Shown piece after piece: positions 10,200 to 19,545 of a DNA stretch of 64,000 nucleotides. Within the stretch, counting starts at the first letter, position 1. Each line of letters opens with the position of its first letter. The notes beneath the pieces were generated by a model, which saw only the letters and a program-made list of their open reading frames with translations, did no database searches and was not told where the DNA came from. Where the stretch lies: the NCBI RefSeq assembly GCF_014639315.1, contig NZ_BMFY01000018.1, forward strand, positions 1 to 64,000, in the 5' to 3' direction. The translations under genes and the position numbers were made by a program. Origin of the DNA: Sediminivirga luteola. GTDB taxonomy: Bacteria > Actinomycetota > Actinomycetes > Actinomycetales > Brevibacteriaceae.

Positions 10200-10463
10200 C
10201 TAACCCGCTTCCATCAATGCGCGGAACGATTCCGCGAAGTCCTCGCCGACAACCAGATCGGGACGTCTCAGAGCCCGCTGGAGGCTCCTGCGCGAGACAG
10301 CCTTGGCCACGCACTCCTCATCGGGGTGGAGCCAGGCGCCGCGACCCGGGGCAGCCTTCCGGAGGTCGATTTCCGGTGCAGGCGGCTCACCAGTCGCGAC
10401 GACCCTGATCAGGGTGTCCCGTTCATGGCGTTGCCGGCAGCCGACGCACGTTCGGATGACCAT
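10200..10463 (-). CDS. ylxR: YlxR family RNA-binding protein
   Basis: The protein begins MVIRTCVGCRQRHERDTLIR, the signature of the YlxR family, a small protein regularly encoded between nusA and infB. The length is about 87 residues. The ATG at 10463 has no obvious ribosome binding site. A GTG at 10478 (adding VPEPR) is an alternative. The frame remains open into nusA, but that part is a shadow. The family binds RNA and has been linked to RNase P; its role here is not shown by the sequence. Confidence 0.88.
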   Translation of the reverse strand: MVIRTCVGCRQRHERDTLIRVVATGEPPAPEIDLRKAAPGRGAWLHPDEECVAKAVSRRSLQRALRRPDLVVGEDFAESFRALMEAG

Positions 10464-10549
10464 GCGTGGTTCTGGCACGCCTACCAGTCTACATGACGCC
10501 GGCTGCCGGTACCGGCGGGCGGCATCGTCATTGCGTCGCCGCTGGCCCG

Positions 10550-11512
10550 CTACTGGGCGGAGTGGATGTCGATGCGCCAGCCGGTCAGCTTCGCCGCCAG
10601 GCGGGCGTTCTGCCCTTCCTTGCCGATCGCCAGGGAGAGCTGGTCGGCGGGCACGCGCGCCCGGGCCATCTTCTCCTTCGGATCCAGGATCTCCACGCCC
10701 AGCGCTTTGGCCGGGGAGAGCGCGTTGGCGATGAACACGGCCGGGTCCTCGGAGTGATCGACGATGTCGATCTTCTCCGCGCCCAGCTCTGACATCACCG
10801 CGCGCACGCGGGAGCCCAGCTCGCCGATGCACGCGCCCTTGGCGTTGATGCCCGGCCGGGTGGCGCGCACCGCCATCTTCGTGCGATGTCCGGCTTCCCG
10901 TGCCAGCGCCACGATCTCGACCGTGCCGTCGGCGATCTCCGGGGCCTCGTGCGCGAACAGTTCGCGGACCAGACCCGGATGAGTCCGTGAGATCGTCACC
11001 GAGGGGCCCTTGGGGCCGCGGTGCACATCCACCACGAGCGCCCGGATCCGGTCGCCGTGCTGATACGTCTCGCCGGGCACCTGCTCGTGCGGTGGCAGCA
11101 CCGCCTCCAGCTCACCCACGTCGACCTGCACCATCTCCGGGTCACGGCCCTGCTGGATGGTGCCGGCGATGAGCTTGCCGACACGGTTCTTGAACCCGCC
11201 GAGCACCGAGTCGTCGGCGATGTCCCGCAGTTTCTGATGGATCACGTTCCGGGCGGTCTGCGCGGCGATCCGGCCGAAGCCGCTGGGGGTGTCGTCGAAC
11301 TCCCCGACTGGGTTGTCGTCATTGTCGAACTCGATCGCCCAGATGGTCACCTTGCCGGTCTTGCGGTCGAGCTCGGCGCGGGCGTCCGGGTAGGAGCCCT
11401 CGGTGCGCTGATAGGCGTGCAGCAGAGCCAGTTCGATGAGCTCGACGAGGACATCGAAGGGAACGTCCTTCTCCCGTTCGATCATCCGCAATGCGCTGAG
11501 GTCGATGTCCAT
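10550..11512 (-). CDS. nusA: Transcription termination/antitermination protein NusA
   Basis: NusA binds RNA polymerase and modulates pausing and termination. The 320-residue protein begins [20 protein letters not shown]. The N-terminal polymerase-binding domain is followed by an S1 domain (around residues 130-195) and two KH domains, including [19 protein letters not shown] and [18 protein letters not shown]. It lacks the C-terminal acidic repeats of E. coli NusA, as usual in actinobacteria. The start has GGAGCG upstream. It lies between rimP and ylxR in the conserved order. Confidence 0.97.
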   Translation of the reverse strand: MDIDLSALRMIEREKDVPFDVLVELIELALLHAYQRTEGSYPDARAELDRKTGKVTIWAIEFDNDDNPVGEFDDTPSGFGRIAAQTARNVIHQKLRDIADDSVLGGFKNRVGKLIAGTIQQGRDPEMVQVDVGELEAVLPPHEQVPGETYQHGDRIRALVVDVHRGPKGPSVTISRTHPGLVRELFAHEAPEIADGTVEIVALAREAGHRTKMAVRATRPGINAKGACIGELGSRVRAVMSELGAEKIDIVDHSEDPAVFIANALSPAKALGVEILDPKEKMARARVPADQLSLAIGKEGQNARLAAKLTGWRIDIHSAQ

Positions 11513-11555
11513 CTACGTCGCTCCTGTTCCCGTACTGCACCGTGCCGGCGTCACC

Positions 11556-11577
11556 GGCCGCCGGCGCCCCGGCGGCC
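11556..11577 (-). other. Hairpin in the rimP-nusA spacer
   Basis: GGCCGCCGG (11556-11564) and CCGGCGGCC (11569-11577) form a perfect 9-bp stem with a CGCC loop between the rimP stop and the nusA start. It could act as a partial terminator or leader structure for nusA; no T-run is present. Confidence 0.4.
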
Positions 11578-11634
11578 ACCGGAGACTGCGCCGCACCGCG
11601 CCGCGTCGCACCGGGCCGCGCTGACCATACAACT

Positions 11635-12108
11635 CTACTTGAACTCCAGATCCACCCGGGCTGACTCGATCTCCTCGAAGCGGAGCCGGTGAAGCTCGTC
11701 GGCCTTCTCGTCGTGCAGGTCCACCCCCTCGTCGTCCACGCCCCGCAGCCGCGCCACGAGAGCCTCCCCCTGCACCGTGCGCAGCGCCAGCCTGCGGCCG
11801 GCCGAGCGGCGGTAGTGCCGCGGCTCGGACAGCTCTCGCACCGCGCCCGGTGAGGTGATCTCCAGGGTGTAGGGCTTCCCGGCGAAGATCTCATCGGGGT
11901 CCAGCGCCGCCTCGACGGCGGAGGTGGCGCGGGAGATGTCGTCCAGGGACACCGGCGCCGTGCTGCTCTCGTCGGCGATGTCCACCACCACAGTGAGCTT
12001 GCGCCGTGAACCGGCGACGTTGATCTTGATCTCCTCGATCAGCAGTCCGACCTCCGACAGGGGCTCGCGCAGCTGCGCGGCCAGCTCATCTTCCCGGGGT
12101 TGGGGCAC
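11635..12108 (-). CDS. rimP: Ribosome maturation factor RimP
   Basis: RimP supports 30S subunit assembly. The 157-residue form starting at GTG 12108 (VPQPREDELAAQLREPLSE) is preceded by AAGGAGG, the best ribosome binding site nearby; the frame is open to 12177. The N-terminal domain includes KLTVVVDI and the usual DISRATSAVEAALD segment; the C-terminal SH3-like domain ends ARVDLEFK. It is the first gene of the nusA-ylxR-infB block and lies divergent to the ferritin-like lipoprotein gene. Confidence 0.93.
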   Translation of the reverse strand: MPQPREDELAAQLREPLSEVGLLIEEIKINVAGSRRKLTVVVDIADESSTAPVSLDDISRATSAVEAALDPDEIFAGKPYTLEITSPGAVRELSEPRHYRRSAGRRLALRTVQGEALVARLRGVDDEGVDLHDEKADELHRLRFEEIESARVDLEFK

Positions 12109-12223
12109 TTTTCCTCCTTGCGGGACTGTTGACCGCTCCATCGGCTCGGCGGAGGGGCCCGGCGGTGCCGAGTCCACCGCCGGCAGCGCCGGCGCGGGCC
12201 CCTCATGGCATGATCAATATACG

Positions 12224-13321
12224 ATGAGCTGCCCTCCGCCGTCCCCTGCCGCGCCGCCTCCCGGGGGCTCCTCCCGCTTGGCGCTCCGCTCGGCGTGGCC
12301 TGGCGGCGCACCGGGCCGCAGGAGCGTGCTGGGCCTGCTCGCGGCGGCGGCCCCTGGACTGCTGGCCGCCGGGTGCGGAGTGCGGCTGGAGGATTTCGGT
12401 CCCGAACCGGTGCCGCGGCCTGACGCCTCGGAGCGCGCCAGGGACTCCATCGCCGTCGTACTGGACCGGTGGCGCGGCGTCGCGGCGGCCCTCGCGGTGC
12501 AGGACGGTCCCGAGCGCGATGCGGCCGCGGCGCTGGCCGAGGCCGCGGCGCTGCTGCTCCGCTCCCTCGGCGGGGTGTACGCGAACACCTCCAGCACCGT
12601 CACGCCCACGCCTACCCCCTACCAACCGGCCGAGACCGCGCGCGAACCGCTCCTGAGCGCCTTGGAGGACACCTTCGGAGAGGCCGGCACGGTGATCTCC
12701 GACGAGCTGGCGGAACTGGACGCGGGACTGCGACCGCTCGCCGCGCAGGCCGCCTGCGGGCTGGGCGTGGCAGCACGCTGGTGGGCCGAGGCCACCGGCC
12801 GGGATCGCCGCGATCAGTCCGTCCTGGACGCTTTCGCCGCCGCCGCGCAGGAGGAGACCGCCCGGCAGGAGACCGCGACGCCGCCTCCGTCCACGGCGCC
12901 GGTACCCTCCGCGGCACCGGCGGGGCTCACCGCGGAGCTGCTGCAGCAGTGCTACGCGGCGGACTATCTGGTGGAACTGGCCGCGGCGCGCGGCAGCGAC
13001 GAGGAGCAGGAGACGGCGCGCCGGCTGCTGAGCGATCTGAGTGCCTGGAAGGAGACCCTGCGCGGCAGGCTGCGGGCCGAGGGTCTGGAGGTGCCGCAGC
13101 CGGCAGCCGCCTATCAGCCGCCGGAGGGCGCCGGTGACGACACCGCGGCCTGGCTGCAGGAGGTCATCGGCGTGCTGGCCGCCCGCATCGCCGCGGTCTT
13201 GCAGTCCGGCCCCGGGCTGCTGCACGCACCGGCCGTCTGGCTGCAGGCGCTGGGACAGCGCCGCTTCGAACTCGACGGTGAGCTCGATGTGACGATCCTT
13301 CAGGGAGAGGAGACCGGATGA
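12224..13321 (+). CDS. Ferritin-like (DUF4439-type) lipoprotein
   Basis: This 365-residue protein has an N-terminal export signal with twin Arg (GRRSVLGLLAAAAPGLLAAGC) ending in a lipobox, so it is probably a lipoprotein, perhaps Tat-exported. The body is all-helical and Ala/Glu-rich, with two helical halves separated by a Pro/Thr-rich linker, as in the DUF4439 ferritin-like family that usually sits beside rimP in actinobacteria. Metal binding is not evident by eye. I start at ATG 12224; the longer open frame upstream overlaps rimP. The stop overlaps the next start by ATGA. Confidence 0.75.
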   Translation: MSCPPPSPAAPPPGGSSRLALRSAWPGGAPGRRSVLGLLAAAAPGLLAAGCGVRLEDFGPEPVPRPDASERARDSIAVVLDRWRGVAAALAVQDGPERDAAAALAEAAALLLRSLGGVYANTSSTVTPTPTPYQPAETAREPLLSALEDTFGEAGTVISDELAELDAGLRPLAAQAACGLGVAARWWAEATGRDRRDQSVLDAFAAAAQEETARQETATPPPSTAPVPSAAPAGLTAELLQQCYAADYLVELAAARGSDEEQETARRLLSDLSAWKETLRGRLRAEGLEVPQPAAAYQPPEGAGDDTAAWLQEVIGVLAARIAAVLQSGPGLLHAPAVWLQALGQRRFELDGELDVTILQGEETG

Positions 13322-14346
13322 GCCGCATCCAGGTGCCGGAGGTGCTCCGGGCCGCCACCCGGGCCGCGATCGGGCCCGAGCGGACCGACGCGTGGATCCA
13401 GGCGGTGCCGTTCATCTTCAACGAGCTCTTCGACCGCTGGACGCTGCGCTACGATCCCGTCCCCGGGGCGCCCTGGGCCGGCTGCGAATCGCTCGTGGTG
13501 CCGGTGCTCACGGCGGACTCCACCCCCGCCGTGGTGCGCGTCGCGGCCCCCAGCACAAGCCCCTCGCAGTCGCATGAGCAGATCCTGGAGGCCCTGCGCA
13601 TCTGGGATGGGCACGGCGCGGTCCGCGTGTACCGGGAGGACACGTCTTTCCGCGCCACGCTGCAGGAACGGCTGATCACCGCCACCAACCTGGGCACGCT
13701 GCCGCTGGAACAGGTGCCCGCCGTCTGGGGCGCCCTGCTGCGGGCGCTCACCGTCCCGGCAGCCAACGGGTTCCTCCGGGTGCAGGACATCGCCGCCGGA
13801 TGGCTCGCGCAGGGGCCTGCGGGACCTGCCGCGCTGGGGCCGGCGGTGCCGCTGGCCCCGTCAGACCGGTACGTGTTCGAGAACGCCAAGCACTGGGCCC
13901 GCGTCGCGGCCACATCGGCGGAGAACTGGCTGATCCACGCCGATCTGCACTACTACAACATCCTCGCCGGCAACCCCGATGCGCACGGCGTGGCCACCTG
14001 GAAGGCGATCGATCCGCAACCGCTGGCAGGACCGACCGCTTATGCGGTGGCGCCCCTGTTGTGGAACCGGCTGTACGACCTGCCCGCCGCAGCGCCGGAA
14101 GACCAGGCGGCGTGGCTGCGCGCCTTCGCCCAGCAGGTCTGCCAGGAGGCCGGCGTCGACCCCGCGTTCGGCCTGGGGCTCTCGGTGGCGCGCGAGGTGC
14201 AGAACCTGCGCTGGTACGCCCGAGCGGCAGCCGACGGCGATGCCAGAGCAGCCGGCGACGCCGCCCGTTCGCTGTGGGTCGCGCGAGCGCTGAGCGGGGT
14301 GTCCGTCCAGGGCGCCGACGCTCACCGGCTCAAGCGCATCGGCTGA
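13318..14346 (+). CDS. Aminoglycoside/hydroxyurea phosphotransferase-type kinase
   Basis: This 342-residue protein has the fold of streptomycin 6-kinase-type phosphotransferases. The catalytic loop is WLIHADLHYYNIL (His-x-Asp with the later Asn) and the metal-binding segment is AIDPQPL. Related genes sit next to the DUF4439 lipoprotein and proS in many actinobacteria, which suggests a housekeeping substrate rather than drug resistance. The substrate is unknown. The ATG overlaps the upstream stop (ATGA), so the two are probably translated together. Confidence 0.8.
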   Translation: MSRIQVPEVLRAATRAAIGPERTDAWIQAVPFIFNELFDRWTLRYDPVPGAPWAGCESLVVPVLTADSTPAVVRVAAPSTSPSQSHEQILEALRIWDGHGAVRVYREDTSFRATLQERLITATNLGTLPLEQVPAVWGALLRALTVPAANGFLRVQDIAAGWLAQGPAGPAALGPAVPLAPSDRYVFENAKHWARVAATSAENWLIHADLHYYNILAGNPDAHGVATWKAIDPQPLAGPTAYAVAPLLWNRLYDLPAAAPEDQAAWLRAFAQQVCQEAGVDPAFGLGLSVAREVQNLRWYARAAADGDARAAGDAARSLWVARALSGVSVQGADAHRLKRIG

Positions 14347-14388
14347 CCGGCCGCAGCGACTGGCAGGAGAGCCCGCCGGTCCCGCTGC

Positions 14389-16191
14389 TCAGCCAGCGAG
14401 CTTGGCGGCGACCGCCTCGGCGATCCTCGCGGCGGCCTCGTCCACCGGGACCTCTTCGCTCGCGCCGGTGGTGCGGTCGCGCAGCTCGATCCGGCCTTCG
14501 GCCAGTCCCCGCCCGATCACCGCGATGGTGGGGACGCCCAGCAGTTCGGCGTCCCCGAACTTCACGCCCGGGGACACCTTGGGGCGGTCGTCCACCAGCA
14601 CGCTCAGGCCCCGCTCCTCCAGGGCCGCGGTCAGCGACTCGGCCGCCTGGAAGGCCTCATCACCCTTACCGGTCGCGACGATGTGGACATCGGCGGGCGC
14701 GAGCGCCTGCGGCCAGATCAGGCCCTTGTCGTCGTGGAAACGCTCGGCGATCGCGGCCATGATGCGGGTGACGCCGATGCCGTAGGAGCCCATCGTGACG
14801 ACCTGCGATTTGCCGTTCTGGTCCAGGACGGTCAGCCCGAGCGCCTCCGCGTAGCGACGGCCCAGCTGGAAGACGTGGCCCAGCTCGATGCCGCGGGCCA
14901 GTTCCAGCGGCCCGGAGCCGTCGGGGGCCGGGTCGCCGGCGCGGACCTCTGCCGCCTCGATGTAGCCGTCCGCGGTGAAATCGCGGCCGGCGACCAGATC
15001 GAAGACGTGGCGGCCGGGCTCATTGGCGCCGGTGATCCAGCGGGTCCCCGGGACCACGCGCGGGTCCAGGAAGTACCGCAGGCCGGTGCTGCCGTCCTTG
15101 CCGAGGACGGGCGCGTCCAGGCTCAGGCCGGGCCCGATGTAGCCGCGCACCAGACCCGGGTGCTTCGCCAGGTCCTCCTCCGTCGCGGCGACGAGGTCGT
15201 GCTCGCCGGCGCTGAGCACGCCGGTGCCCGCGGCGCGGTCCAGGTCCACCTCACGGTCCCCGGGCAGGCCGATGACGACGACCTCGCGCTCGCCATCGGC
15301 GTGGACGACCGTGCACACGACGTTCTTCAGCGTGTCCGCGGCGGTCCACTGCCGGTCCTCGCGCGGGTGCTTCTCGTTCGCGGCCGCCACGAGCGTCTCG
15401 ATGGTGGGGGTGTCCGGGGTGTCCTCGACGTGCGCGGCGGGCTGCCCGTCGAACGGGATCGGCTCGGGCGCCACCGTGGTGACCGCCTCGACGTTCGCGG
15501 CGTAGCCGCCGGCGGAGCGGACGAAGGTGTCCTCGCCGACCTCGGTGGGGTGCAGGAACTCCTCGCTCTTTGACCCGCCCATCGCGCCCGAGGTCGCCTG
15601 CACGATCACGTATTCCAGGCCGAGCCGCTCGAAGATGCGGATATAGGCGGCGCGCTGCTTCTCGTAGGACGCCGCCAGGCCGGCATCGTCGATGTCGAAG
15701 CTGTAGGCGTCCTTCATGATGAACTCGCGTCCGCGCAGCAGACCCGCCCGGGGGCGCGCCTCGTCCCGGTACTTGGTCTGGATCTGGTAGATGGACAGCG
15801 GTAGGTCCTTGTAGGAGCTGTAGAGATCCTTGACCAGGAGGGTGAACACCTCCTCGTGCGTGGGTGCCAGCAGGTAATCCGCGCCCTTGCGGTCCTGAAG
15901 GCGGAAGATGTTGTCGCCGTAGTCCTCCCAGCGGTTCGATGCCTGGTAGGGCTCGGCGGGCAGCAGCGCCGGGAAGTGCACCTCCTGCGCGCCGGCCGCG
16001 GCCATCTCCTCACGGACGATGGCCTCGATCTTGCGCAGCACGATCAGACCCAGCGGCAGCCAGGCATAGATGCCCGGCGCCTGGCGGCGGATGTACCCGC
16101 CGCGGTGCAGCAGTTTGTGACTGGCCACCTCCGCGCCGACCGGGTCCTCTTTCAGCGTGCGCAGGAACAGGGTGGACAGGCGCAGGGGCAT
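14389..16191 (-). CDS. proS: Prolyl-tRNA synthetase
   Basis: ProS charges tRNA-Pro. The 600-residue protein is the bacterial type with an editing insertion between class II motifs 2 and 3. It begins [20 protein letters not shown], and motif 2 lies in the [19 protein letters not shown] segment. Motif 3 occurs around [13 protein letters not shown], followed by the anticodon-binding domain. GGAGTCCTCC lies just before the ATG. It is convergent with the phosphotransferase gene. Confidence 0.97.
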   Translation of the reverse strand: MPLRLSTLFLRTLKEDPVGAEVASHKLLHRGGYIRRQAPGIYAWLPLGLIVLRKIEAIVREEMAAAGAQEVHFPALLPAEPYQASNRWEDYGDNIFRLQDRKGADYLLAPTHEEVFTLLVKDLYSSYKDLPLSIYQIQTKYRDEARPRAGLLRGREFIMKDAYSFDIDDAGLAASYEKQRAAYIRIFERLGLEYVIVQATSGAMGGSKSEEFLHPTEVGEDTFVRSAGGYAANVEAVTTVAPEPIPFDGQPAAHVEDTPDTPTIETLVAAANEKHPREDRQWTAADTLKNVVCTVVHADGEREVVVIGLPGDREVDLDRAAGTGVLSAGEHDLVAATEEDLAKHPGLVRGYIGPGLSLDAPVLGKDGSTGLRYFLDPRVVPGTRWITGANEPGRHVFDLVAGRDFTADGYIEAAEVRAGDPAPDGSGPLELARGIELGHVFQLGRRYAEALGLTVLDQNGKSQVVTMGSYGIGVTRIMAAIAERFHDDKGLIWPQALAPADVHIVATGKGDEAFQAAESLTAALEERGLSVLVDDRPKVSPGVKFGDAELLGVPTIAVIGRGLAEGRIELRDRTTGASEEVPVDEAAARIAEAVAAKLAG

Positions 16192-16324
16192 GGAGGACTC
16201 CTCGTGGCAGGCGGGGAACGTGTCTGTTGCACCGCCGGATGCCGACGGGCTGGCTCACAGTGTATCGCGCGCCCCGGCCGCTCAGGCTTACGTCGTCGCC
16301 GCGCTGCTATGTCGCCGCTGCGCT

Positions 16325-16385
16325 CTTACGTCGTCGCAGCCCAGGCCGGGAGAGCGACGATCTACAGGCGCAGCGACGACATAAG
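16325..16385. repeat. Palindromic intergenic repeat, family A copy 2
   Basis: CTTACGTCGTCGC (16325-16337) and GCGACGACATAAG (16373-16385) are inverted copies with one mismatch. The middle contains CCCAGGCCGGGAGAGCGACG, almost the same as in the copy at 235-313. A further CTTACGTCGTCGC lies at 16287-16299, so the left arm is duplicated. It lies between proS and the S4-domain gene. Confidence 0.7.
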
Positions 16386-16479
16386 GGACGAATCCGGTGC
16401 GCAGTGCGGTCGATGCGGGACAGATCGCTACGCTGGGAGGAATCGGTGGCAGCGGCGTCGCGCAGAGAGGACCACGGTG

Positions 16480-16866
16480 ATGGCGGCAGGGGCACCCGGC
16501 GGGCAGAAGGCACGTGTCGACGCGTGGCTCTGGGCGGTGCGCCTGTACAAGACCCGTTCGGCGGCGACGGCGGCGTGCCGGGCGGGGCATGTCCAGGTGG
16601 GCGGCGAACGGGTGAAGGCCGCCGCCACCGTCGTGCCCGGCGACCGGGTGCGGGTGCGGAAGAACGGACGCGAGTTCGTCTACGAGGTGCGCCGGACCAT
16701 CGTCAAGCGCGTCAGCGCGGCCGCTGCGGCCGAATGCTATGTGGACCACAGCCCTCCGCCTCCCCCGCGCGGCGTGTTCTCCGGTGTTCCCCAGCGCGAG
16801 CGCGGAGCCGGCCGTCCTACCAAGAAGGATCGCCGTCAGCTGGACCGCCTGCGCGGACGGGGATGA
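16480..16866 (+). CDS. S4-domain RNA-binding protein (Hsp15-like)
   Basis: This 128-residue protein starts MAAGAPGGQKARVDAWLWAV and carries an S4 domain over about residues 10-75 (RVDAWLWAVRLYKTRSAATA, then GHVQVGG and PGDRVRV). The basic C-terminus GRPTKKDRRQLDRLRG is typical of Hsp15/HslR relatives, which bind stalled 50S subunits carrying peptidyl-tRNA. GTG 16477 directly before the ATG is an equally good start, with AGAGAGGA upstream. A terminator follows at once. Confidence 0.88.
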   Translation: MAAGAPGGQKARVDAWLWAVRLYKTRSAATAACRAGHVQVGGERVKAAATVVPGDRVRVRKNGREFVYEVRRTIVKRVSAAAAAECYVDHSPPPPPRGVFSGVPQRERGAGRPTKKDRRQLDRLRGRG

Positions 16867-16870
16867 ACGC

Positions 16871-16902
16871 GCGTCGGGTGCCTCTTCCCCGCCACCCGAC
16901 GC
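16871..16902 (+). terminator. Terminator of the S4-domain gene
   Basis: GCGTCGGGTG (16871-16880) and CACCCGACGC (16893-16902) form a perfect 10-bp stem with a 12-nt pyrimidine-rich loop, 5 nt after the stop codon. Confidence 0.75.
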
Positions 16903-17154
16903 ATGGTCACCTGTGCAAGCGCGCCTGAGGCGCGAGGGCATCCTCCCGCCAATGCCTAGGGGCAAAGTCTGCACGCAGCATCCCGCTTCCTTCTGGACGT
17001 GGGGGCGGGCCGGCACGCCCGCACGCACGTGCGGTCACCGGCCCCGGAACCTGCGGAGGCCGCCGTGGCACCTGGACGGCCGTCGCCGCGCCGCACACGG
17101 GGCTGGGAAAGTCCGGCGTGCCGGTTCGCCGGGGCCTTCAGTACATCGGCACCT

Positions 17155-18060
17155 TCAGTACATGACGGTGGCGAAGGTGTCGATCTGCTCGAATCCGACC
17201 CGCTCGTAGGTGCGCCGCGCACGGGTGTTGTAGTCATTGACGTACAGACTGACGATAGGCGCGAAACGACGGCGCGTCTGGAGGACCACCTGGGCCATCG
17301 CCGGTGCCGCCAGGTGCTCTCCGCGCCGGTGCGGGTGCACCCAGACGCCCTGGATCTGCGCCACCGTGCGGCTGCGGGCGCCGATGTCCGCCTTGAAGAG
17401 CACTTGACGCAGGCTCCCGGGACGCGGCCAGCCGCCGAGATCATCGGTGAACCGGGCGAAGGTCTCCCCCCGTCCGATCAACTGCCCGACGCGCGCCCGG
17501 TAACCTTCCTCGCCCTGCGCGATCGGCGAGATCCCCACTTCCTCGCAGAACATCTCCACCGAGGCGCGGAACACCGTCTCGAAGTCCGCCGGCTGCACGA
17601 CCCCGACCTCCGGGTCCGGCTCGATGAGCGGCGGCCCGCCCAGTTGCAGGAGCGGCTGATCGGCACGGATCCACCGAGGCCGGCCCCAGGCGCTCAGCCG
17701 TTCGGCGAGATCGAGGACCGGGCCGCTCAGCCCGATGATGCTGGTCGAGCGACGCGGCCGGGCGTTCAGCGCGGGTGCCACCGCGGCGTTGGTCTCCGGC
17801 GTGGCCTGCACCGGGATGATGTTGGTGCCGATCCAGTAGGCGGCGCACAGTTCGCGGCCGGAGAAGCAGCCGAGCACCGTACCGCCGAGGTCCGACGGAT
17901 CGGCGCTGCGCGCGGCTTCAAGGCGGCCGCTGAGAAAGACATTGGCCACCGGATGCCGCTCGCACAGCAGGCGCAGGGCGACCGTGTCCGCGGTACCGAG
18001 CGGACGCACCATCGGCGTCTCCTGACCGGCGTGAACGCCGGTCCCCCCGAGCGTGGTCAT
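17155..18060 (-). CDS. GNAT-family N-acetyltransferase with DUF4081-like N-terminal domain
   Basis: This 301-residue protein has an N-terminal DUF4081-type region (MVRPLGTADTVALRLLCERH onward) and a C-terminal GNAT fold from about residue 150. The acetyl-CoA loop is IQGVWVHPHRRGEHLAAPAM, and YERVGFEQIDTFATVMY ends the protein. Its family is normally encoded next to ispG and proS in actinobacteria. Here proS is near, but ispG is not found on the other side. The substrate is unknown. Confidence 0.88.
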   Translation of the reverse strand: MTTLGGTGVHAGQETPMVRPLGTADTVALRLLCERHPVANVFLSGRLEAARSADPSDLGGTVLGCFSGRELCAAYWIGTNIIPVQATPETNAAVAPALNARPRRSTSIIGLSGPVLDLAERLSAWGRPRWIRADQPLLQLGGPPLIEPDPEVGVVQPADFETVFRASVEMFCEEVGISPIAQGEEGYRARVGQLIGRGETFARFTDDLGGWPRPGSLRQVLFKADIGARSRTVAQIQGVWVHPHRRGEHLAAPAMAQVVLQTRRRFAPIVSLYVNDYNTRARRTYERVGFEQIDTFATVMY

Positions 18061-18210
18061 GCTTCACCCGCCTTCCATGAGGCCTGCCTGATGACCATTG
18101 TCCCTCATCCGGGACCGGGCACGGGGATGTAACTGGCCTCAGCCTCAGCAGCCACCGTCGTCCGCCACGCCCCTGGAACGGCAACGGATGTGAGAGACCC
18201 TGTCTTCATT

Positions 18211-18238
18211 ACCAACACTTATTGCGTTAAGTGTTGGT
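18211..18238 (+). promoter_or_regulatory. Perfect palindromic operator upstream of fic
   Basis: ACCAACACTTA (18211-18221) and TAAGTGTTGGT (18228-18238) are exact inverted copies around TTGCGT. The palindrome ends 11 nt before the GTG start of the Fic gene, so a protein bound there would block transcription or initiation. The Fic protein itself carries a C-terminal winged-helix-like region and is a candidate ligand; this is inference. Confidence 0.7.
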
Positions 18239-18249
18239 AAGATGCGGAT

Positions 18250-19488
18250 GTGCGGACATCTGCCAAGAAGCCACGCCTCCCAGTCGAGGCGATCACATAC
18301 GAGACCTACGACTGGAAACCGCGCGCGCCCGAAATGCACTCACGTGCGGAAGTGGCACGTCAGACCGGCTCTTATGCCTCGGCGGTTACTCCGCGTATCG
18401 CGTTCTGGACACCTGCCATGAGTGCAGATCTGTCCGCCGACACCGAAGACGCGACTCGTCGGCTTGTCGAATTCGATGCTCACGCGCAACGGACATTCAA
18501 CACTGACGACCCGGCGCTTGGCCCTATGAGCGCGATTCTTCTCCGCACGGAGTCTGCCTCGAGTTCACAGATCGAGCAGCTGACCACCTCGGCCCAGCAG
18601 CTCGCACTCGCAGAGATCGGCGAGAGTCACAAAGCCAATGCGCTCACCGTCGTGGGCAATGTCCGAGCCATGGAGGCTGCGATCCGGCTGGCGCGGGACA
18701 TCAGCGAGGCTTCCATCCTCGCCATGCACGAGGCGCTGCTGCGCCGTCAGCGCGGTTTCGAGAACGAAGCAGGCCGTTACCGCACAGAACCCGTCTGGAT
18801 CGGCCCCGGTGAGGCCGGTCCGCGCCTGGCCGACTTCGTCGCGCCACATCACAGCCGCATTCGTGGCGCAATCGATGATCTCATCACGTTCATCCTGCGT
18901 CAGGACATTCCCGTCCTGGTCCAGGTCGCAGTGGCACATGCACAGTTCGAGACTATTCACCCCTTCACCGACGGCAACGGCCGTACCGGGCGGGCTCTCG
19001 CCCAGTCGATCATGCGCAACAAAGGGCTCGTGGGATCCACCGCTGTGCCGATCTCAGCCGGCCTGCTCATCGACACCGATCGCTACTTCGCGGCACTGAC
19101 CGCGTACCGCGCCGGCGATGCCGAACCGATCGTCCGCGAGTTCGCATCGGCAAGCCGGATTGCGGCGGCCACTGGAACCGCGCTCGTCAATGAACTCTCT
19201 CAGCAGCTCGACCAGTCACGCGCCAAGATGAAGGGGCTGCGCTCGGATGCGGCGGCGTGGCGGCTCCTCCCCGCACTGGTGGGCCAGCCCGCAGTGAACA
19301 CGAAATACGTGATGGATGTACTCGGGCTCGGCGAGATGGCCGCGCTGCGCGCGCTCAAGAGCCTCACCGAGCGGGGCGTACTGACTGAGACGACCGGGCG
19401 CAGCCGCAACCGCGTCTGGCAGCATCGCGGCATCTTCGCCGTACTCGATGCCTATGCCGAGCGTATCCGGCGGATGTCAGCTCACTGA
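18250..19488 (+). CDS. Fic-family protein with winged-helix C-terminus
   Basis: Fic proteins mostly transfer AMP to target hydroxyls. The 412-residue protein has the full active-site motif HPFTDGNGRTGR with its catalytic His at residue 237. An N-terminal inhibitory-type helix is present at residues 104-109 (SSSQIE); the usual Gly or Asn after the Glu is Gln here. The C-terminus (about 330-400) looks like a winged helix (VLGLGEMAALRALKSLTERG). The start is GTG 18250, the first after an in-frame stop. It stands alone between the acetyltransferase and Rip, where ispG is common. A counted line (18481-18540) has 36 of 60 G+C, lower than nearby genes. Confidence 0.93.
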   Translation: MRTSAKKPRLPVEAITYETYDWKPRAPEMHSRAEVARQTGSYASAVTPRIAFWTPAMSADLSADTEDATRRLVEFDAHAQRTFNTDDPALGPMSAILLRTESASSSQIEQLTTSAQQLALAEIGESHKANALTVVGNVRAMEAAIRLARDISEASILAMHEALLRRQRGFENEAGRYRTEPVWIGPGEAGPRLADFVAPHHSRIRGAIDDLITFILRQDIPVLVQVAVAHAQFETIHPFTDGNGRTGRALAQSIMRNKGLVGSTAVPISAGLLIDTDRYFAALTAYRAGDAEPIVREFASASRIAAATGTALVNELSQQLDQSRAKMKGLRSDAAAWRLLPALVGQPAVNTKYVMDVLGLGEMAALRALKSLTERGVLTETTGRSRNRVWQHRGIFAVLDAYAERIRRMSAH

Positions 19489-19500
19489 CGAGAGCACACC

Positions 19501-19528
19501 GCCCCGCGGCGTCCGGGCCCGGCGGGGC
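19501..19528. terminator. GC-rich hairpin between fic and rip
   Basis: GCCCCGC (19501-19507) pairs with GCGGGGC (19522-19528), with extra GC pairing inside. It lies in the 57-nt space between two convergent genes and may stop transcription from both sides. Confidence 0.45.
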
Positions 19529-19545
19529 ACACGCGTCGGCGCGGC

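Noticed and set aside
12100-12223. Start of the ferritin-like lipoprotein gene upstream of 12224
   Set aside because: The frame continues to 11924, but it overlaps rimP on the other strand and precedes the signal segment without family-like sequence.
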